From: Ga0077555 sp963746315
GTDB taxonomy: Bacteria; Pseudomonadota; Alphaproteobacteria; Rhizobiales; Hyphomicrobiaceae
NCBI GenBank assembly: GCA_963746315.1
Contig: CAVVAR010000012.1
Span: 1,426,001 to 1,490,000 of the forward strand
Direction of reading: 5' to 3'
DNA: 64,000 nucleotides
Shown here: positions 8,464 to 19,966 of the stretch, one piece after another
Numbering within the stretch: the first letter of the stretch is position 1
How the letters are laid out: every line of letters starts with the position of its first letter
Made by a program: the position numbers and the translations under genes
The notes under the pieces: model-generated
Seen by the model: only the letters and a program-made list of their open reading frames with translations
Told to the model about the DNA's origin: nothing
Databases searched by the model: none

Positions 8464-9697
8464 ATGGACGATGCGTCGCCCCTTGCACTCTATGTCCCGG
8501 AGCCGGAATGGCGGCCAGGCGACGTGCCGGACTTCTCGAGCGTTTCCATTCCGCGCGCTGGCACCGTGCGGCGGCCCGATGTAGCGGAGGCCCCAGAGAA
8601 CATCCGCGATCTCGCCTTCACCATCATTCGTGTTCTCAATCGCGAGGGAGAGGCGGTCGGGCCATGGGCGGGCTCTGCTCAGCGACGAGGAGGTCAAGGA
8701 CGGCCTGCGCCACATGATGCTGCTGCGCACGTTCGACCAGCGCATGCTGACGGCGCAGCGGCAGGGCAAGACGTCGTTCTACATGCAGCACCTCGGCGAG
8801 GAGGCGATCAGCACCGCGTTCCGGCGCGCGCTGCGTCCTGGGGACATGAATTTCCCGACCTATCGGCAGGCGGGGCTGCTGATCGCCGACGGCTATCCGC
8901 TCGTCGATATGATGAACCAGATCTTCTCCAACGACGGCGATCCGCTGCGCGGCCGGCAGCTGCCGATCATGTACTCCTCGAAGAAGCATGGCTTCTTCTC
9001 GATCTCGGGCAACCTCGGCACGCAGTTCGTGCAGGCGGTCGGCTGGGCGATGGCGTCGGCGATCGCGCGCGACACCAAGATCGCAGCGGGATGGATCGGG
9101 GACGGCTCGACGGCCGAGAACGATTTCCACGCCGCACTCGTCTTCGCCTCGACCTACAAGGCGCCGGTGATCCTCAACATCGTCAACAATCAATGGGCGA
9201 TCTCGACATTCCAGGGCATCGCGCGCGGCGGCTCGGGCACGTTCGCGGCGCGTGGGCATGGCTTCGGCATTCCCGCGCTGCGGGTCGATGGCAACGACTA
9301 TCTGGCCGTGCATGCCGTGGCGAAATGGGCCGCCGAGCGGGCACGCCGCAACCTCGGGCCAACGCTCGTCGAGTACGTCACCTACCGCGGCGGCGGGCAC
9401 TCGACCTCGGACGATCCATCGGCCTACCGGCCGAAAGAGGAAGGCGACGCCTGGCCGCTCGGCGATCCGGTGCTCAGGCTGAAGGCGCATCTCATCGCCA
9501 AGGGCATCTGGTCGGAGGAGCGGCACAAGCAGGCCGAGGCCGAGGTGCTCGACGAGGTGGCGGCGGCGCAAAAGGAGGCCGAGGCCATCGGAACGATGAC
9601 GTCCGGCAACGCGCCGTCGCCGCGCGACATGTTCGAGGACGTCTATGCCGAGATGCCGCCGCATCTCATCCGTCAGCGGCAGGAGGCGGGGTACTGA
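8464..9697 (+). CDS. bkdA1: Branched-chain 2-oxo acid dehydrogenase E1 alpha (one-base frameshift)
   Basis: This is the thiamine-diphosphate E1 alpha subunit that decarboxylates valine-, leucine- and isoleucine-derived 2-oxo acids. The N-terminus runs from the ATG at 8464 (VPEPEWRPGDVPDF, IRVLNREGEAVGPWAG). The remainder lies in the next frame from LLSDEEV to the stop at 9697. The switch is explained by one extra base near 8674, between the codons for WAG and LLSDEE; without it the protein would be about 410 aa, normal for BkdA1. ThDP-binding GDGSTAENDFHAAL and the loop HSTSDDPSAY are present. The next gene follows after 3 nt. The gene is either a true pseudogene or carries a sequence error. 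Confidence 0.85.
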
Positions 9698-9700
9698 GCC

Positions 9701-10714
9701 ATGGCACGGATGACGATGATCGAGGCGATCCGCAACGCCCACGACACCGCCATGGAGCGCGACGAGCGCGTCGTGGTGTTCGGCGAGGACGTCGGCTACT
9801 TCGGCGGCGTGTTTCGCTGCACGGCGGGCCTGCAGAAGAAGTACGGGCGCCAGCGCTGCTTCGACACGCCGATCAGCGAGTCCGGGATTGTCGGCACGGC
9901 CATCGGCATGGCGGCCTATGGGTTGAAGCCCTGCGTCGAGATCCAGTTCGCGGACTATATGTACCCCGCCTACGACCAGATCGTCTCGGAGGCGGCGCGC
10001 ATCCGGCATCGCTCGGCGGGCGATTTCACGTGTCCGCTCGTCATCCGCATGCCGACCGGCGGCGGCATCTTCGGCGGCCAGACCCACAGCCAGAGCCCCG
10101 AGGCGCTGTTCACGCACGTGAGCGGCTTGATGACCGTGGTGCCGTCGAACCCTTACGATGCGAAAGGGCTGCTGATCGCTGCGATCGAGTGCCCCGACCC
10201 GGTCATCTTTCTCGAGCCGAAGCGGCTCTACAATGGGCCGTTCGACGGCCATCACGAGAAGCCGGTGGTGTCGTGGAAGAGCCATCCGCTGGGCGAGGTG
10301 CCGGAGAGCCATTACACGGTGCCGCTCGGCAAGGCAGCGGTGCGGCGCGAGGGGACGGACGTCACGATCCTCGCCTATGGCACGATGGTGCACGTCGCCG
10401 AGGCCGCAGTCGAGGAGACGGGAGTTCAGGCCGAGATCATCGATCTGAGGACGCTGGTGCCGGTCGATCTCGAGACGATCGCGGCATCGGTGAAGAAGAC
10501 GGGACGCTGCGTCATCGTGCACGAGGCGACGCGCACGTCGGGCTTCGGCGCTGAGCTGTCGGCGATGGTGCAGGAGGAGTGCTTCTATCACCTCGAGGCG
10601 CCGATCGAGCGCGTCACTGGCTGGGACACGCCCTATCCGCACGCGCAGGAGTGGGACTACTTCCCCGGACCGGCTCGCGTCGGCCAGGCGTTGCGTCGCG
10701 TGATGGAGGCGTAA
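9701..10714 (+). CDS. bkdA2: Branched-chain 2-oxo acid dehydrogenase E1 beta
   Basis: The 337-aa transketolase-like beta subunit forms the alpha2-beta2 E1 with the upstream gene. Typical segments are VFGEDVGYFGGVF near the N-terminus, RMPTGGGIFGGQTHSQSPEA in the middle, ILAYGTMVHVAEAA and the C-terminal swivel region VIVHEATRTSGFGAE with DTPYPH. The length is standard. It begins 3 nt after E1 alpha and ends 1 nt before E2, so it is an operon member. Confidence 0.93.
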   Translation: MARMTMIEAIRNAHDTAMERDERVVVFGEDVGYFGGVFRCTAGLQKKYGRQRCFDTPISESGIVGTAIGMAAYGLKPCVEIQFADYMYPAYDQIVSEAARIRHRSAGDFTCPLVIRMPTGGGIFGGQTHSQSPEALFTHVSGLMTVVPSNPYDAKGLLIAAIECPDPVIFLEPKRLYNGPFDGHHEKPVVSWKSHPLGEVPESHYTVPLGKAAVRREGTDVTILAYGTMVHVAEAAVEETGVQAEIIDLRTLVPVDLETIAASVKKTGRCVIVHEATRTSGFGAELSAMVQEECFYHLEAPIERVTGWDTPYPHAQEWDYFPGPARVGQALRRVMEA

Positions 10715-10715
10715 G

Positions 10716-12038
10716 ATGGGCATTCATGCGATCAAGCTGCCGGACGTCGGCGAAGGCGTCGCGGAGGCCGAGCTCGTCGAGTGGCACGTCGCCGTCGGAG
10801 ATCTCGTCAAGCAGGATGACGTGATCGCGGCTGTGATGACCGACAAGGCGACCGTGGAGATACCCTCGGCCGTCACGGGCACGATCGTCTGGCTCGGCGG
10901 CGAGGTCGGGGAAAAGCTGGCGGTCGGTTCCGAGCTGGTCCGGCTCGAGGTGGCGGGTCCGGGCAACGTCAACAGCGAGGCGCCACCGGCCCCGGCACGT
11001 GAGGCGGCGGCGAGGACGACGCCACCAGCACAAACAGCCGGAGAGAGAAGGCCGGCGGCGCAGTCGGACGAGCACGAGGAGGAAGATGCAGCGCCAGTGG
11101 CACGTCCGCAGCCGCGTGTAGCGGAGCCGTTGCCGCGCCGGCCGCGCAGCGTCCCGTCCGACGCCAAGCCGACCGCGTCGCCGTCGGTCAGACGGCGGGC
11201 ACGCGAGGCCGGCATCGACCTGCGTGCCGTGGCCGGAACAGGGCCCGCGGGGAGGATCACGCACGAGGACCTCGACGCCTTTCGCCAGCCCGGCAACGCA
11301 CGCGACAACGGACGGCGCAAGGATACCTCGGTCAAGGAGATCAAGGTGCTCGGCATGCGCCGCCGCATCGCGGAGCGCATGGCGCTCTCGAACGCGCGCA
11401 TTCCGCACATCACGATCGTCGAGGAAATCGACATGACCGGCCTCGAGGGTCTCCGGGAGGAGCTCAACGCGGCCAAGACGCGGGTGCGGCCGAAGCTGAC
11501 GCTGCTGCCGTTCCTGATCATGGCCATTGTCGCGGCTGTGGGCGAGCAGCCGGGCCTCAACGCGCATTTCGACGACGAGGCGGGGATCATCAAACAGTTC
11601 GGCGGGGTGCATGTCGGCATCGCGACGCAGACGCCGAGCGGGCTGATGGTGCCGGTGGTGCGGCACGCGGAGGCGAACTCGCTGTGGGACAACGCGAGCG
11701 AGATCGCGCGGCTGGCCGAGGCGGCGCGCAACGCCAGCGCGGAGCGCGCCGAGCTGATGGGGTCGACGATCACCATCACGTCGCTCGGGCCACTGGGGGC
11801 GATCGCGACGACGCCGATCATCAATCACCCGGAGGTGGCGATCGTCGGCGTCAACAAGATGTCCATCCGGCCGTGGTGGGACGGCCAGCAGTTCGTGCCA
11901 CGCAAGATGATGAACCTCTCGTGCAGCTTCGATCATCGCGTCGTCGACGGCTATGAGGCGGCCGTCTTCGTGCAGAAGCTGAAGACGCTGCTCGAGCGGC
12001 CGGCGATGCTGTTCGTGGAGGGCTGGCCCAATGCCTGA
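10716..12038 (+). CDS. bkdB: Dihydrolipoamide acyltransferase (E2) of the branched-chain complex
   Basis: This is the 440-aa E2 core. An N-terminal lipoyl domain (about 1-80) carries the lipoylated lysine K44 in the DKA motif. An Ala/Pro/Glu-rich linker follows, then a peripheral-subunit-binding domain (about 150-188, SPSVRRRAREAGIDL, GPAGRITHEDL). The C-terminal catalytic domain has its HxxxDG motif (DHRVVDG, His about 407). It moves the branched acyl group from E1 to CoA. Only one lipoyl domain is present, as usual for this complex. It overlaps the E3 gene by 8 nt. Confidence 0.93.
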   Translation: MGIHAIKLPDVGEGVAEAELVEWHVAVGDLVKQDDVIAAVMTDKATVEIPSAVTGTIVWLGGEVGEKLAVGSELVRLEVAGPGNVNSEAPPAPAREAAARTTPPAQTAGERRPAAQSDEHEEEDAAPVARPQPRVAEPLPRRPRSVPSDAKPTASPSVRRRAREAGIDLRAVAGTGPAGRITHEDLDAFRQPGNARDNGRRKDTSVKEIKVLGMRRRIAERMALSNARIPHITIVEEIDMTGLEGLREELNAAKTRVRPKLTLLPFLIMAIVAAVGEQPGLNAHFDDEAGIIKQFGGVHVGIATQTPSGLMVPVVRHAEANSLWDNASEIARLAEAARNASAERAELMGSTITITSLGPLGAIATTPIINHPEVAIVGVNKMSIRPWWDGQQFVPRKMMNLSCSFDHRVVDGYEAAVFVQKLKTLLERPAMLFVEGWPNA

Positions 12039-13419
12039 TCTCGCCTGCAAGCTGCTGGTCATCGGCGCGGGTCCGGGTGGCTATGCGTGTGCCATCCGGG
12101 CGGGTCAGCTCGGTGTCGACACGGTCATCGTGGAAGCGGACCGCGACGGGGGCACGTGCCTCAACATCGGCTGCATCCCGTCGAAGGCGCTGATCCATGC
12201 GGCGGACGAGTACCACCGGCTGCGGGGATTCGCGGCGAGCGGACACATGGGGATCACCGCGGCGGAGCCCACGATCGACATCGGCAAGACCTCGCAATGG
12301 ATCGAGGGGATCGTCGGGCGCTTGAGCGGCGGCGTCGGCGCGCTCATGAAGAAGGCCGGTGTGCGCACGGTGCGCGGTGAGGCGCGGTTTCGCGACGGCA
12401 AGTCGGTGGTGGTGCGGACGCCGGACGGCGAGCAGCGAATCCGGGCCGAGAGCATCGTCATCGCAACGGGCTCGGAGCCGATCGCGCTGCCGTCGCTGCC
12501 GTTCGGCGGCGATGTGATCTCCTCGACCGAGGCGTTGGCGTTGACCGAGGTCCCGCAGCGCCTGGCGGTTGTGGGCGCGGGCTACATCGGCCTCGAGATC
12601 GGAACGGCGTATGCGAAGCTCGGCGCGCAGGTGACCATCGTCGAGGCGGCCGACCGGATTTTGCCGGTGTGGGACCGGGCGCTGACCGAGCCGGTGGCGA
12701 AACGGTTGGCGACGATCGGTATCAAGCTTCTGACGTCGGTGACGGCGAAGGGTTTCGCCGACGGCGTTCTCTCGGTGGAAAAGCAGAGCGGCGAGGTGGT
12801 CGAGATCGCGGCCGATAAGGTGCTGGTCGCGGTCGGACGGCGTCCCCGCACGCGGGCCGTGGGGCTGGGCGACCTGCACCTCACGATGAGCGGGGCCTTC
12901 GTGAAGATCGACGAGCGCTGCCGCACCTCGATGCGTGGAGTCTACGCTGTCGGCGACGTCACCGGCGAGCCGATGCTTGCGCACCGCGCCATCGCGCAAG
13001 GCGAGATGGTGGCGGGCATCGTCGCGGGCAAGCCGCTCGTCTGGGACAAGGTCGCGATCCCGGCAGTGTGCTTCACCGATCCGGAGGTCGTGGTGATGGG
13101 ACTGTCGCCGCAGGACTGCACGTCGGCGGGCATCGAGGCGACTGTCGCGCAGTTCCCGTTCAAGGCGAGCGGTCGTGCGATGACGACGGGCCGCGACGAT
13201 GGTTTCGTGCGGGTCGTCGCGCGGAAGGACAACGGCCTTCTGGTCGGGGTGCAGGCCGTCGGGGAAGGGGTGTCGGAGCTATCGGCCGCGTTCGTGCTGG
13301 CTCTGGAGATGGGCGCGCGTCTCGAGGACATCGCATCGACCGTGCACGCCCACCCGACCCGCAGCGAGGCGTTCCAGGAGGCTTGCCTCAAAGGGCTCGG
13401 ACTGCCGCTGCACATCTGA
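12031..13419 (+). CDS. lpdA: Dihydrolipoamide dehydrogenase (E3)
   Basis: This is a 462-aa FAD flavoprotein that reoxidises the E2 lipoyl group with NAD+. The FAD motif GAGPGGYACAIRAGQLG, the redox disulfide GGTCLNIGCIPSK, the NAD-binding VGAGYIGLEIG, the second FAD motif (YAVGDV) and the C-terminal catalytic His-Glu HPTRSE are all present. The start overlaps the E2 stop. Its place in the operon suggests dedication to the branched-chain complex; the 2-oxoglutarate and pyruvate complexes probably use another copy. No terminator is clear after it. Confidence 0.94.
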   Translation: MPDLACKLLVIGAGPGGYACAIRAGQLGVDTVIVEADRDGGTCLNIGCIPSKALIHAADEYHRLRGFAASGHMGITAAEPTIDIGKTSQWIEGIVGRLSGGVGALMKKAGVRTVRGEARFRDGKSVVVRTPDGEQRIRAESIVIATGSEPIALPSLPFGGDVISSTEALALTEVPQRLAVVGAGYIGLEIGTAYAKLGAQVTIVEAADRILPVWDRALTEPVAKRLATIGIKLLTSVTAKGFADGVLSVEKQSGEVVEIAADKVLVAVGRRPRTRAVGLGDLHLTMSGAFVKIDERCRTSMRGVYAVGDVTGEPMLAHRAIAQGEMVAGIVAGKPLVWDKVAIPAVCFTDPEVVVMGLSPQDCTSAGIEATVAQFPFKASGRAMTTGRDDGFVRVVARKDNGLLVGVQAVGEGVSELSAAFVLALEMGARLEDIASTVHAHPTRSEAFQEACLKGLGLPLHI

Positions 13420-13643
13420 GGGAGCCAAAGCGGGCTTTTGCACATGAAGCGCTCGCGGATCGGCGGGTTGACGTCGGCCCGAGGCAGATCACCGCGTCAA
13501 ATTCGGTTGCGGGCGCATGCGGCTTGTGGCGAAGTTGGGGGCGTCCGAAACTGGAGAGCGGTGCGCGCAGTCGCATGAGCACCGGACGTGATGCGCAAGA
13601 CCATGCTTACAATGTCGCGCATACCGATTGCGCTGGCCAATAG

Positions 13644-13660
13644 TTTAGAATGGTTCTAAA
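13644..13660. promoter_or_regulatory. Irr-type iron control element (ICE box) before katG
   Basis: This is a 17-bp perfect inverted repeat, TTTAGAA-TGG-TTCTAAA, centred 67 nt upstream of the katG ATG. It matches the ICE motif (TTTAGAA-N3-TTCTAAA) bound by the heme-responsive regulator Irr in Bradyrhizobium and relatives. A possible -10 element (TAGAAT) lies inside it, so bound Irr would most likely repress. The rest of the 300-nt gap between lpdA and katG shows nothing else I can name. Confidence 0.7.
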
Positions 13661-13718
13661 AAACTACCGCTTCCCTCAGGAACGCAGCGGAATTCCTAGT
13701 AGCACGACGGGAGAGAAC

Positions 13719-15914
<2,196 letters not shown>

Positions 15915-15973
15915 CGGGCGCTGAGCGGCGCTCCCGCAGGGCAATCCGCCTTCCGGGACGTCGAGAAGAAATG

Positions 15974-16015
15974 GGGCGGCACTCGAGGAAGCTCGGGCGC
16001 CGCCCTTTCTGTTTC
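15974..16015 (+). terminator. Intrinsic terminator after katG
   Basis: GGGCGGC at 15974-15980 pairs with GCCGCCC at 15999-16005, followed by TTTCTGTTT. It lies 60 nt after the katG stop and is oriented with it. Confidence 0.75.
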
Positions 16016-16017
16016 AG

Positions 16018-16678
16018 GTGATTGGGCGGCATCGCCTGCGCGAGCCATCGACTGCGGCATTAACCGAGGCGGGCGAAATGCGGCGCAACTTGTCCCCGCC
16101 AGATCGGGCCGGCGCATTCTGTCGTCACTTCGCCGCGACGCCAGGGCCCGACCGGGCCTCGCCGTGGACGGTGCGGCGAAGGCATGGGTCCGGGACGACG
16201 AGCAAACAGGACGTCCAGGACCGGATCGGCCGAAGGCTCAAGCGCTGCGCGCGCGCCTGAGCCGCCGGCACCGGGCGCCCTGGCGAACCAGCTGGGCCGA
16301 AGCTGCCCGGATTCGCGAACGGGATCGGCGCAGGAAGGCCGAGGTATCCGGCGCGGAGAACCCGGCCACCGGAACCATGCGGCGGGGCGGCCTTGCCGCA
16401 GCGGCTTTGGAGCCGCGCCCCCTCAACAGGCTTCCGGCGGCGATGCCGTCCCGCGCCTGGCGATCAGCACCCCGGGCGCAGGCGCCGCGGGGAGGGTTGG
16501 CTATGGAAGAGAAGAACAACCGGGCAGGTGAGGTGTGCGTGACCTCGGTGGTCTCGAAGTGGGGCGGCGGATTACCACTGGGAAGGTTTGCGGAGAATAT
16601 AACTTGAACGGATTAATCATCGCTTCTGATCAGCGTGGCTACGGTTATTCGGGATATGCCGGTAGATGGTGCTTGCAG
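16018..16678. other. Long gap with no recognisable gene
   Basis: About 660 nt between the katG terminator and the GNAT gene. It carries several short overlapping open frames, the longest 147 codons, but none shows a recognisable motif or convincing coding texture. The last 90 nt (from about 16590) are richer in A and T and may hold the promoter of the acetyltransferase. Confidence 0.5.
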
Positions 16679-17299
16679 ATGCCTTCAGTATTGACCGATG
16701 GGCTGATTTGGTCGTCGCGCCAGTCGATGGCTGCATCGAGGCGACGTGAGCACGGTGCGTGCATTCGGCGTCTGACTGCGGACGATATCGAGCCAGTCCA
16801 AGCGCTTCTGCATCGAACGTGGATTACCGCCTACGGGGAAATCTTCGGAGCCGAAGGCGCCGAAGCATACAGTCGGTGGGTGCATTGCACTTCGTTCATG
16901 CGCCATTGGTCTCGACCACTTCGCAGGCATTGCGTGCTGGTAGCGGAGGTCGACGACGAGATCATCGGCTTTGCTTGCGCTCGCCTAAGCGTTTCTGGAA
17001 CGCTTCATATTCACGAGGTCTACATTGATCAGAAATGGCAAGGGAATGGGATCGGTACGAGGCTGATAGCAGCCTGCGCGGCGAAGTACCCGGGCGCACG
17101 TCGACACGAGATCGAGGTGCTGGCCGCCAATCCGCGTGCGGGGGCTCTCTACCGGCGGCTCGGGTTCGAGCAATTTGGGACCCGTCGCGACGTACTCCAT
17201 CCTCGACAGGTCGTCTTGCGTTTGCGCCGCAATCGCCAGTTTGGGTGCGGATACGGTCTGTTCGATCGTATCCGCATCCAGTTGGCCCGTGACGAGTGA
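16679..17299 (+). CDS. GNAT-family N-acetyltransferase
   Basis: About 206 aa from the ATG at 16679. The GNAT acetyl-CoA loop is QKWQGNGIGTRLI, preceded by the beta-4 strand IHEVYIDQKW and followed by AANPRAGALYRRLGF, the classic motif B. An RRLTADDIEPVQALL start to the fold is also typical. The substrate is unknown. Neither 16679 nor the next ATG (16727) has a clear ribosome site, so the start is uncertain. It converges on the MoxR gene with only 8 nt between stops. Confidence 0.8.
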   Translation: MPSVLTDGLIWSSRQSMAASRRREHGACIRRLTADDIEPVQALLHRTWITAYGEIFGAEGAEAYSRWVHCTSFMRHWSRPLRRHCVLVAEVDDEIIGFACARLSVSGTLHIHEVYIDQKWQGNGIGTRLIAACAAKYPGARRHEIEVLAANPRAGALYRRLGFEQFGTRRDVLHPRQVVLRLRRNRQFGCGYGLFDRIRIQLARDE

Positions 17300-17307
17300 A
17301 TATCGCC

Positions 17308-18162
<855 letters not shown>

Positions 18163-18290
18163 GGGAGTGCGGAACCTCTGTCGGGCGGCAAACACGAAAA
18201 GCCGGTCGAGCTTAGGTTCTGGCGTGGCCGGCATCAAGCCGCTTGCACGAGATCGCCAACTGGATGCGTGGGAGCGGCACCGGATGGGCG

Positions 18291-18332
18291 GAGAAAAAAG
18301 GCGCCATCCCCGTATGCGGGCGGGGATGGCGC
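18291..18332 (-). terminator. Orphan intrinsic terminator, minus strand
   Basis: A perfect 12-bp stem, GCGCCATCCCCG (18301-18312) with its complement (18321-18332), has an 8-nt loop. On the minus strand it is followed by CTTTTTTC. No protein gene on that strand lies immediately upstream (to the right), so it may end a small non-coding RNA. Confidence 0.7.
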
Positions 18333-18610
18333 AAAGTGGACCTGCTCATGCCCCAAGAGGCCGTGCGGGGGTATGGGTGGGAGGCGTTCGCACGGGGGTA
18401 TCGAGGAGCGGTTGGAGAGCGGGTCCTGATGCGGTTACGAGAGGTCTCCTTTTTTCGACGTGCGTGCGCGTTGGCGACGCGGCTTTCGTGAAGTGCGGAC
18501 CAGCAGGCCACCGTGCATCGGTCGAGCGTCTAGGCGTCGGGTCCTCTGTCTCGAAGTGTCCGCGCCGGGAGAGGAGGAGGCGTCGTCCATCGCGGGACAG
18601 TGGGCACCGC
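18291..18610 (-). ncRNA. Possible small RNA ending at the orphan terminator
   Basis: Inferred only from a strong minus-strand terminator in a 727-nt protein-free gap and a weak minus-strand promoter-like pair (TTGTTT, 17 nt, TCTAAC) to its right near 18620-18660. The 5' end is a guess. I do not recognise a known RNA family such as SRP RNA, 6S or tmRNA in it. Confidence 0.25.
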
Positions 18611-18792
18611 GCACCCGTTCTTGGGTGAGGCATTGTTAGAGTACCCGTTAAAGTTGAAAACAACCATAACGAGAAGAACAATACGAATGCTACTTATGGG
18701 GGAAGAAGGCGGTAGACGACTGCCTGAACGCCGTAATTCCGGGGTCTGGCCTCGCCGTCGCTTACCAAGCCGACAATCTGTTGCGCTTTTTC

Positions 18793-18820
18793 TTGACTTG
18801 CAAAAACAGTCACTTAAATA
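18793..18820 (+). promoter_or_regulatory. Sigma-70-like promoter before the dksA-like gene
   Basis: TTGACT at 18793-18798 and TAAATA at 18815-18820 are separated by 16 nt, in a locally A/T-rich stretch 70 nt before the ATG at 18890. Confidence 0.5.
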
Positions 18821-18889
18821 GCTGCAGCCAGATCGACTGTTACTGATATATGAGCACTCAGGCTCCGAGCGATCGAGGTAAGGGCTCCC

Positions 18890-19943
18890 ATGGCTTCCCG
18901 TAAGGTCCAAAAGGCCAAATCGAGAACGGGCTTGGCCCAACCGGCAACTCGATCCCCTCGAAAAACAGCCACGAGCGTCACCGCGCGGGCCGCGCCAGCA
19001 GCGAAGGCAAACAAGGTCTCGACCGCGAGGGCAAAAGCTGCGAAGCCGTCGAAGGCGCCCGGCGCGATGGCCCAATCGAAGCCCAAATTCGCTGCGATGG
19101 AAGCCGCGAGCAAAGCCGGACGCCGACAGAAGAGCAACGGCCATGAAGCGGACACCGTCGCCAGATCAAAGGCGATCCGTCCACACGGGCGCGTGGCGGT
19201 GGCGGCGGCGAACGATGGCCGTGCGGCTGCGGCGCTCGACGGCAAGCCGGTAGCTGTCGCGGGAGCGATCGCCCGGCGTGCTGTGCGCAACGGGCGTGGC
19301 GACATGGTGATGGTCGGGACGCGTAAGGATGGGCCGGCGGCCAAAGGGGGAACCGACCCGAGGCGCGACGGCAAGGTCAACACGAAATCGATTGCGTCGG
19401 CGCCGGACAGGCGGACAAACGGCACGGCCGTTTCGTCGATCGCGGTCAGCAGTCGATCAGGGGGTGACAAGGTGAAGGGCATCGACACGATCAAGAGCGC
19501 CGCGAAATCGGGTGAAGCTGGTTCCAGCGGGTCGATGTTACCGACGGGCTATCGGCCCTCGGATAGCGAGCCTTTCATGAGCGAGCGTCAGCGGCTCTAT
19601 TTCCGCAACAAGCTGATCGCGTGGAAAGAGGAAATCGTCCGGCAGAATCGCGAGACGCTGCAGGGCCTTCACGAAGAGAGCGCTCAGCACGCGGATGTGG
19701 CGGACCGTGCGACCTTCGAGACGGATCGTGCGCTCGAGCTACGCGCACGTGACAGGCAGCGCAAGCTGATCGCGAAAATCGACGCCGCACTGGCCCGGCT
19801 CGAGGAAGGCAGCTACGGCTATTGCGAGGAAACCGGCGAGCCGATCAGCTTGAAGCGCCTCGACGCGCGGCCGATCGCGAACTTTGTCGATCGAGGCGCA
19901 GGAGCGTCACGAGCGACGCGAGCGGGTCTTCCGCGAGGAGTAG
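18890..19943 (+). CDS. DksA/TraR-family regulator with long basic N-terminal tail (frameshift near C-terminus)
   Basis: The first 220 or so residues are low-complexity, rich in Ala, Lys, Arg and Ser, and look like histone H1 tails. They are followed by a DksA domain: SERQRLYFRNKLIAWKEEI, the coiled-coil ADVADRATFETDRALELRAR and the finger YGYCEETGEPISLKRLDARPIA. Only one finger Cys remains, as in many alphaproteobacterial DksA proteins. After DARPIA the frame is lost through one extra A near 19880. In the other frame the normal ending (TLSIEAQERHERRERVFREE) reads to a TAG at 19943. As written, translation would continue to 20230 across the antisense of the thiolase gene. DksA proteins bind RNA polymerase; the tail could bind nucleic acid. 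Confidence 0.8.
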
Positions 19944-19966
19944 GCGGCGCGCTCCGTTCGTGGAGC

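Noticed and set aside
8464..9697. Programmed +1 frameshifting in E1 alpha, DksA, ExoR and others
   Set aside because: The five sites share no slippery sequence, no stop codon or stimulatory structure at the shift, and the genes are not known to use recoding.
8636..10723. A 695-codon minus-strand frame opposite the E1 genes
   Set aside because: Antisense shadow of the branched-chain dehydrogenase genes; no family character.
16164..16607. A 147-codon open frame between katG and the GNAT gene
   Set aside because: Composition is uneven, there is no ribosome site or recognisable motif, and two other frames are equally open.
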